NCBI GenBank assembly: GCA_947631675.1
Contig: CANRMG010000052.1
Location: 1 to 10,948 of the forward strand
DNA length: 10,948 nucleotides
Reading direction: 5' to 3'
Source: an uncultured Oscillospiraceae bacterium
GTDB taxonomy: Bacteria > Bacillota_A > Clostridia > Oscillospirales > Oscillospiraceae
Shown here: positions 1 through 6,400 of the stretch, piece by piece
How positions within the stretch are numbered: the stretch's first letter is position 1
Layout of the letters: every line of letters starts with the position of its first letter
Notes under the pieces: generated by a model
Databases searched by the model: none
Told to the model about the DNA's origin: nothing
The model's input: only the letters and a program-made list of their open reading frames with translations
Position numbers and translations under genes: made by a program

Positions 1-95
1 TAATAGGTATCAGGAAAAATCAAATGGTATCAAATCCCCCAAGCAAAAACGGTTAGAATTGAATTTCACTTTGCGAATTTGAATAAGGACACCGC

Positions 96-128
96 AAGGC
101 GGCTCCTGCGAAAGGAGCCGCCTTTTTT
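96..128 (+). terminator. Rho-independent terminator of a gene left of the window
   Basis: An 11-bp perfect stem, AAGGCGGCTCC (96-106) with GGAGCCGCCTT (114-124), encloses a 7-base loop, and a run of six T (123-128) follows on the plus strand. Read on the minus strand the stem is followed by GCGG, with only two T, so it is a poor terminator for the minus-strand gene that stops at 157. It most likely ends a plus-strand gene lying off the left edge. The 95 bases before it are AT-rich and hold no gene that I can support. They carry two copies of GGTATCA (6-12 and 26-32). A 10-bp palindrome GTCTTAAGAC (144-153) lies between the terminator and the stop at 157. Confidence 0.85.
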
Positions 129-156
129 ATATGCGAATGAACTGTCTTAAGACCTC

Positions 157-2052
157 TCACGCCTGGCTGTACTGATAGAAGGCCGTGGCCAGCGTCTCCC
201 GGGCCATGGGCTCCTCCCCCGCGTTCTCCACCACGGCGGTGTTCAGGGTCTTTCCCTGCAGCCCGGCCAGCTTCTCAAAGGCCGCGGCGGCCTCCTGACC
301 GCTGACGGTCCCATTGGGCGAGAAGGCGCCGTCCTGGCCGGCCATGAGTCCCTGCTCCGCCGCCCAGGCGATGGCGGCGCAGGCAGAACTGTCCGCCGCC
401 ACATCGGAGAAGGGCGACGCGGGCTCCGGCGTGGGCTCGGCGGAGGCATCCTCCCCCTCCGCCGGCGCGGCGACGGGCGCGCCCGCCGTCATCCACAGGC
501 CGTAGGCCAGGTCCGCCCGCGTGGCGTTCTGGCCGATGCCGAAGACGTCGTCTATATCCAGGCCGGGCATGACGCCGCTCTGGATGCAGTAGGTGACCGC
601 GTCGTGGTACCACTGCAGCGCGGGGAAGTCATAGCTCTTGCCCTCCAGCTTGGCGTAGCAAGGCATGAACACCATATTGAGGGCCCCCAGCCAGGTCTTG
701 CCGCTGCCCCGCTTCACATCCAGGGTATTGATCATCACATCCCGGGTCCGCAGGATACTGCCGGTATAGGGGCTTACGATGCTGCTGACGGTGCTGACCA
801 CGTAGTAATTGCCGTCCACCTTGCCCAGGTACATCATCTCATGGCCGTCGAAGCACAGGGCCGAGCCCAGGGGCATCTCGTCCAGGATCAGGCGCTTTTC
901 CTCCAGGCACATATTGTGCATGTCGATCTTCTCTATGTTCATTTTGGCCTGCCAGTCCCCGTTGCGGCCGATGCTCAGGCCGAAGCACCGGTAGATGGTG
1001 TTGATCATGCCGGAGCAGTCGTCCACATCCATCATGCCGCCCCAGCCGTAGGCGTCGCCCAGATTCTCCAGGGCCACCATGGCGATATTGGCCATGGTCA
1101 GAGGCAGGTACCCTACGCTCACCTTGGCGGTCTCCGGGATCAGGGCCAGCTGCTTTTCATAGCTGCCGTCGGCCCGGCGCACAGGCAGGTACACCACGTA
1201 GTTGTGGAAGGGAGAGCGGTTGCCGATGAGCTGGTCCGGGGCCACGTTCTCCGCCAGCTCCAGGGCCGTGCCCGCGGTGAGCATCCGCCGGGCCGTTTCC
1301 GGGTGGGAGTTGGAGGCGTCGGTGTACTCCTTGTTTCCGTAGAACACCAGCAGCTTCTCCGAGGGCAGGTCCCAGGCGGAGAGCCACTCGTCCTTATTGG
1401 CGCACACGGCCACGTCCTCCGCCGGCACCCAGCCGGAGCAGCTGGCGATGCGGACCATATAATACTTCCTGTCGGCGGAGGTGGTGTAGATGAGCATGGG
1501 CTCGTTCACCCGGATGCCGCTGAGGGACTGGTAGTCGAAATCCACGTCGTTGGGATCGTCCAGGATGGGGTCGGGGCTGGGGAATACCCGCAGCAGCGTG
1601 CGCTTCACCGCGACGCCGTAGCGCATGGGCATCCACTGGGAGGCGTTGGGGTCCACGCAGTTGGCGATCATGGCGTCAAAATAGGCCTGGTCCGCCGGCT
1701 CCCCGTTGCCCTTGTAGGTCCAGCCCAGGTAATACTCCGCGTCCGCGGCCGCGGAGGCGCGGAGCATCTCGTTTCGCTCCAGGCCGTCAAAGCCCTCCGC
1801 GCTGTTGCGCAGGTCCATGACCATGGTCCCCTCCCGCCAGGCGCTGTCGGCGTTGAAGGTCTCTATCTCCTCCGGGGTCAGTATGACCTGGTCCGCACCC
1901 TCCTGCAGGGCAGACCAATAGGCGGGGTCCGACATCTCAGCGGTCACCCCGGGCATATAGGTCACTCCCGCGGCCAGGGCGGGCTGGGCCATGGACAATA
2001 TGGCCACCAGGACCAGCAGCAGGCACAGGGCTCTATTTCTCTTATTCGGCAT
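157..2052 (-). CDS. Secreted NlpC/P60-type cell-wall peptidase with SH3-like domains and C-terminal SLH repeats
   Basis: 631 residues. A signal peptide is visible: basic start, hydrophobic 9-22, likely cut after ALA near residue 27. Residues about 50-130 resemble the N-terminal stabilising domain that accompanies NlpC/P60 enzymes (ILTPEEIETFNA). Two bacterial SH3-like segments follow (about 145-220 and 232-312), then the NlpC/P60 core (about 320-440) with the DDCSG nucleophile motif (Cys346) and the GHEMMYLG histidine (His404). Such enzymes cut peptide bonds in peptidoglycan stem peptides outside the cell. The usual third polar residue is not obvious: the strand after His404 reads YYVVSTVSS where a His is common. 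Two SLH-like modules (about 474-525, with NATRADL; and 546-598, where the TRA motif has become TVSG) plus a partial third at the C-terminus suggest non-covalent wall attachment. An AGGAGG box sits 8 bases before the ATG. It has its own promoter, separate from the operon upstream. The family is sure; catalytic activity and bond specificity are not. Confidence 0.88.
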   Translation of the reverse strand: MPNKRNRALCLLLVLVAILSMAQPALAAGVTYMPGVTAEMSDPAYWSALQEGADQVILTPEEIETFNADSAWREGTMVMDLRNSAEGFDGLERNEMLRASAAADAEYYLGWTYKGNGEPADQAYFDAMIANCVDPNASQWMPMRYGVAVKRTLLRVFPSPDPILDDPNDVDFDYQSLSGIRVNEPMLIYTTSADRKYYMVRIASCSGWVPAEDVAVCANKDEWLSAWDLPSEKLLVFYGNKEYTDASNSHPETARRMLTAGTALELAENVAPDQLIGNRSPFHNYVVYLPVRRADGSYEKQLALIPETAKVSVGYLPLTMANIAMVALENLGDAYGWGGMMDVDDCSGMINTIYRCFGLSIGRNGDWQAKMNIEKIDMHNMCLEEKRLILDEMPLGSALCFDGHEMMYLGKVDGNYYVVSTVSSIVSPYTGSILRTRDVMINTLDVKRGSGKTWLGALNMVFMPCYAKLEGKSYDFPALQWYHDAVTYCIQSGVMPGLDIDDVFGIGQNATRADLAYGLWMTAGAPVAAPAEGEDASAEPTPEPASPFSDVAADSSACAAIAWAAEQGLMAGQDGAFSPNGTVSGQEAAAAFEKLAGLQGKTLNTAVVENAGEEPMARETLATAFYQYSQA

Positions 2053-2060
2053 GAGAAGGT

Positions 2061-2137
2061 CCTCCTCTCTTATGTCGGGTATACGGTGTTTCTTCGTCTG
2101 ATATGCCTATTATACCGTATGCGCGTCGATTTTTAAA
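2061..2137 (-). promoter_or_regulatory. Promoter and ribosome binding site of the NlpC/P60-SLH gene
   Basis: On the minus strand a perfect TATAAT lies at 2109-2114, with a weak TTTAAA at 2132-2137 at 17-bp spacing. The -35 region overlaps the tail of the preceding operon's terminator. The Shine-Dalgarno AGGAGG is at 2061-2066, 8 bases from the ATG. The consensus -10 suggests the gene is transcribed on its own even though it lies just downstream of a same-strand operon. The -35 assignment is tentative. Confidence 0.6.
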
Positions 2138-2173
2138 GTATAAAAGGAGCGCCCGCCAAAAGGCGGGCGCTCC
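2130..2173 (-). terminator. Rho-independent terminator of the M60/cohesin operon
   Basis: A 12-bp perfect GC-rich stem (GGAGCGCCCGCC at 2146-2157 with GGCGGGCGCTCC at 2162-2173) has an AAAA loop on the plus strand. On the minus strand it is followed by TTTTATACTTTAAAAA. It starts 5 bases after the stop codon at 2179-2181, so it ends transcripts coming from the right. Confidence 0.9.
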
Positions 2174-2178
2174 GGGTC

Positions 2179-3402
2179 TTATTTATGCTGTCTGGTATGC
2201 CGGCCGATGAGCAGCACCGCCAGCAGCGCGCCGCTCACGCACAGCATCAGCGCCCAGGGCAGGAACACCGTCTCGTCCCCGGTAGCGGGGGCAGCGGGGC
2301 CGCTGGCCGCGGGCACGGCCGTGGGCGCGGCGGTGGCGGTGGGCTGGGCCTCCTCCCCGCCGGCGCGGGGCATGATGCTGGGCTCAGGGCTGGCACTGGG
2401 CTCGGGCGTGGCAGAGGGCTCCGGGCTGGCTGTGGCCGGCATCTCAGTGGGCGCGGGCGTTGCCGTGGGCTCGCTGCCGCCGGGGCTGGTGCCGTCGTCC
2501 GGGCCATCGCCGATGGTGGGGCCGTTGCTGTCTGCGCCGGAGTAGGGCACCAGACCGTCGATAGCCGCCTCCAGGGCCTCCCACGCGGCCCTCATCTGGG
2601 CGTCATCGTCGGAGGTCAGCGCGCTCTCCGCCTGGCTGAGGGCCGACTGGAGGGCGGCATAGCTGGAGGACGTATAGCCGCCGGCGCTGAGGCTCCTTGC
2701 CCGGGCAATGGCGTCCTCAAGACCCGCCTGGTCGGTGAACCGCAGGCCCTCGACGGCCGCGGCCAGATCGTTGAGGGCACCGATCAGCTGCTCATCTGTG
2801 GCGCCGGCATAATCGAAATAGTTCCCGGCGTCCAGCAGCGCCTCCCGCAGGCGGTTCCAGCTCTCCTCGGTGTACTTAAGGCCCTCGGTCTCGCCGTACT
2901 TGTTGTTGGCCGCGTCGATGGCCGCCCCCAGCAGCTCCCGGGCGTTCTTCTCGGGGGACAGCTCGTCCGCCTGCGCGGCGTTCTGGACCACGGTACGCTT
3001 GCCGTAGACGTATTTCAGCGAGCCGTCCGCCAGGGTCGTCTCCTCCGGCGCGCCGCCGGATATGGTGCCCAGCACCAGCCGGTCGCCGCTCATCAGAGGC
3101 TCTGTGCTCACGATGTAGAGGGTGACCGTGCCCTCGCCGGACACGCTGGCGGTCATGAGACCGGCCAGCTCCGGCGCGAAGGTGAATCCGGCGCCCTCCC
3201 CCACGTTCAGCGTCAGCTGTACGGAGCAGATGCGCTCGGCGGCCATATGGGTGGAGACGAGGGAGACTGTGTTCCCCTCCACCAGGATCTGGTCCGCCGG
3301 ACCGGCGGCGGCCTCCGCCGCCAGTCCGCAGGGGCTCAGCAGGAACAGCACCGCCGCCAGAAGCAGCGTCGTGCAGAAAACACGGTGGATAGATCTTGTC
3401 AT
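2179..3402 (-). CDS. Surface-anchored cohesin-like/FIVAR protein with degenerate sortase signal
   Basis: 407 residues, no recognisable enzyme. Signal peptide about 1-29. Residues about 36-140 form a beta-rich domain whose pattern (VQLTLNVG, then FTFAPEL, then VTLYIVST, then DRLVLGTI) resembles cohesin modules, the partners of dockerins. Two helical repeats at about 152-222 and 226-285 look like FIVAR modules (each ends in an LxxAxxGL-type motif), which are common in clostridial glycan-degrading enzymes. A stalk rich in Pro, Thr, Ser and Glu (about 290-370) leads to APATGD (371-376), a hydrophobic stretch (379-399) and the basic tail RHTRQHK. This is the layout of a sortase signal with Leu changed to Ala; without sorting it would still be a membrane anchor. 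It starts 23 bases after the M60 gene's stop, preceded by an AAGGAAGGG-type ribosome site, and is followed by a terminator, so it is the second gene of a two-gene operon. The architecture suggests a scaffold or receptor. The cohesin call is by resemblance only. Confidence 0.72.
   Translation of the reverse strand: MTRSIHRVFCTTLLLAAVLFLLSPCGLAAEAAAGPADQILVEGNTVSLVSTHMAAERICSVQLTLNVGEGAGFTFAPELAGLMTASVSGEGTVTLYIVSTEPLMSGDRLVLGTISGGAPEETTLADGSLKYVYGKRTVVQNAAQADELSPEKNARELLGAAIDAANNKYGETEGLKYTEESWNRLREALLDAGNYFDYAGATDEQLIGALNDLAAAVEGLRFTDQAGLEDAIARARSLSAGGYTSSSYAALQSALSQAESALTSDDDAQMRAAWEALEAAIDGLVPYSGADSNGPTIGDGPDDGTSPGGSEPTATPAPTEMPATASPEPSATPEPSASPEPSIMPRAGGEEAQPTATAAPTAVPAASGPAAPATGDETVFLPWALMLCVSGALLAVLLIGRHTRQHK
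2368..2481 (-). repeat. Low-complexity Pro/Ser/Thr/Glu linker coding repeat
   Basis: Degenerate tandem units encode SPEPSATPEPSASPEPS and relatives (about residues 308-345 of the cohesin-like protein). Nearly the same units occur in the M60 gene at 8493-8690. Such stretches act as extended stalks and can change length by slippage. Confidence 0.75.
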
Positions 3403-3425
3403 GTCTTATCCCTTCCTTTCCCGTC

Positions 3426-6400
3426 TCAGCCGACGGCGCCGGTCCCGGCGCTCTCCGCGCCGGAAGCGGTCAGGGTGATCTTCCCAGGCGCCTGAGGCAC
3501 ATCCACGAACAGCGAGTCGCTGACCAGCCGCTCGCCCTCGTTGGTCTTGGCGTCGTTGACCCGGTACAGCTCCACCCGCACCCGCTTGGGCATGGTGAAG
3601 CCGGTGGTCAGGTCCTCCGGCTGTATCCAGTAGATCCAGATACCGCCCAGCACATCCTGGATGGGCCCATCCTCTGGGACGTCCGCGTGGATGGTCTGGT
3701 AGGCCATACGGCTGTCGTCCTCGGCGATGCCGGTGACGATCTGGCCGTCCTGGTCATAGAGCATGGCCACGTTGTAGGCCGCGTTGCCCTTGTAGCTGCC
3801 GGTGAACACCAGGGACCCGGCCGGGATATATTCGTTCTTCTCCTGGCCGTACTGGAATGCCTTCTCCAGATAGCCGATGGCCGGCCTGCCGTCTATGTAG
3901 GCGAAGTCCACGTTGTCGCCGGTGGGCCCCATCACGTCGATCTCCGCAACACTGATGGTGCCGCCCGCAGGGGCGCTCAGGACAAAGCGCATGGCGTCCG
4001 CCATATAGGTGCTCACATACTTGCCGTCCTTGTTGGAGAAGTATACGGTCTTATCGCCGTCCAGGGTGCCTTCGCCCACCTGGACCCATTCGCCGGACTG
4101 GCGGACGGACACGGTATAGTCGCCCAGGGGCGTTCCGCCGCCGCTGGCATACGCGAAGCCCGTGACGATCAGGGCGTCGTGGAAGTCGATCTCGATGACC
4201 GCGCCCTCCTTCTCCACCGTAGGGGTGTAGACGGTGTCGCCCCTGCCGTCCACGATCTGGGCGGCGGCGTCCGTTTTGGTCCCCTCCGGGTCGTCCTCGT
4301 TGGCCTCGCTCTGGATGGGCTCAGCCTTCAGGCCGTCGGTCTTTACGGTCCAGCTGGCCTTGTCCAGGTTCCCGCCGTGCTCGATCTTCACCATGTCCGC
4401 CTGGGCCGCCGCCGAGCGGTTCAGGAACTTGTCCACCAGGGTGACCTCATAGGACACGGCCCGGTTGTTCATGGCGTAGACCGTATCCGTAAAGGTGTTG
4501 GTCGTGGTGAAGCCCACGGTCCGCTTCTCGGTCACGCCCCGGTCGATGGTGCAGCGCACGATCTCATAGCCCAGGATCTGATCGGCGGGCACCGTGCCGC
4601 TGGGGGTGATGGTGATGTTGACCTGGTTGGAGTGATCTGTCTCCTTCTGGACCGACACGGCCTGGATGGCGGCGGTGGAGCCGTCGGCGGCCAGCTTGCT
4701 GGACCCGCCGTGCTCCAGGGTGTAGAGCCGGGCCTCGTCGTTCACGTAGTAGATGGCGCGGTTCTCCGCCGGGAACTGGGAGGCGTAGGCAATGGTCCCC
4801 TCATCGGGGGTCTTGCCCCAGCGCTCGAAGAAATCCAACAAATTCTTCTGGGCCGCGGCGCAGGCCAGGCGCATCAGGGCCTGGTCCACATCCGCCCCCA
4901 CCAGGGTCAGGTTCCCGCCAGGCGCCTTGGAGGGTGTGCGGGCGTAGGTGTCCACCCGTGCGAAGAACAGGCTGGCCAGCTGCTCGTCGTAGCCGGGATA
5001 GGTCCTGAAGTTGTAGCCCCTGTCATAAGCCAGGTGCAGCTGCCAGTACATGGCAAGCTGGGTGAACACGTTTGTGGCGCTGCCCTTGGTGCCGCTGGTG
5101 ACCTTGGCGTACACGTTATCATATTTGAAGCGCACGCTCCCGTTGGTCTCCTGGGCCTGGGCCAGGACAGCGAAGTAGTTGTTGGTGATCTCGGCGATGG
5201 CGTACACGCCCTGGTTGATGTCGTGGCCGATCTCATGGGCGATGCCCCAGCCGAAGTAATTACCGGAAATATACCGGCCGCTGCCGTCGGTCACCACGCC
5301 GCCGCAGCCGGCCAGGTCGTCCGTCTCTGAATACTCGATGCCGATGTGGTCGCCGGAGGCGTACATGAACGCGCCGGAGAACATGCGCTGGTAGCGGATG
5401 TTCAGGTGCCGCAGGGGGATGCGGTCGGCCATGTCCTTGGCGCTGGCGTTCAGGCCCTTGTGCTGGTAGAACAGGGCCATCATGCTCTCCATGGCGTTCA
5501 GGGACGTGAGCAGCCTGCTCCCGTCGCCGCCGCAGCCGGCCGTCACCTGCTGGGCGGGGATGGACAGCATCATGGTGTCCAGCATGATGTCCGTGGCGCC
5601 CAGGATGCAGTTTTGTTCGCTGTAGTCGTAGTTCACCTCGGCGCTGACGGAGCCCTCGCCCTGGTGGACCTCACTGTGTTTCGCCTCCATGGCGGACACG
5701 TAGTTCGTCAGCTCTGCCAGATAGGCGTTCACGCGGCCGGCCCGCTCGCCGGCGTCCGTCACCTTATAAAGGTCCAGCACAGGCACGGCCACGCCGCCGC
5801 TGACGCGCACGGCGTACTCATCCGGCCCGCCGGCCCCGCCGGTGTACTGCACGTACAGCGCGCCGCCGGACTCCACGTTGGTGCTGTCCCATACCTTGGG
5901 CACGGTGATCTCGTTGGCGCCCACCTTCAGGGTCTGCACCACCTTGCTCATGGCGCCGGCCTCGGCGTGGTACTGGGTGACCACCAGCTGCAGCTGGGTC
6001 TCCGCGCCGGTGGCCCGCAGCTTGCTGCCCACGTAGACGGTGATCTTCTCGCCGGCCGCCGCCGTGACGCCCAGGGGCTGCCAGGCATTCAGGCCGCCGA
6101 AGCCGTGCTCATCGCCGCTGGCGGTGATGCCCGTGTGGATATTGGTGACCTTGCTGAGGAACTGGTCGTGGTAGATCTCCCAGGCCGTGTCCCACTCCCG
6201 AAGGAGCCGGTCCCGGTCGGGGTTCGGCTCGCCGAACTCATCCACGGAGGCCTCGATGCGGGCCTTCAGGTCGTTGAGCTGCTGCTCGGTGACGCCCTGA
6301 TTCAGGGTCGTGTGCAGATCGTCCGCATAGAGGGCGTTCAGATCGTCCTTCAGCGCGTCATACCTGTAGAAGTACACCTCGGAGACGCTGATCCGGTTGT

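Noticed and set aside
604..2136. Plus-strand open frame of 510 codons antisense to the NlpC/P60 gene
   Set aside because: The opposite strand has a signal peptide, a catalytic motif and SLH repeats, while this frame has only His/Gly/Val-rich filler.
2185..3495. Plus-strand open frame of 436 codons over the cohesin-like gene
   Set aside because: Shadow frame; Arg/Gly-rich with no start signals, and it spans the boundary between two real genes.
3396..5330. Plus-strand open frame of 644 codons
   Set aside because: Also a shadow of the M60 gene; its product is low-complexity and Val/Gly/Leu/His-rich with no family resemblance.
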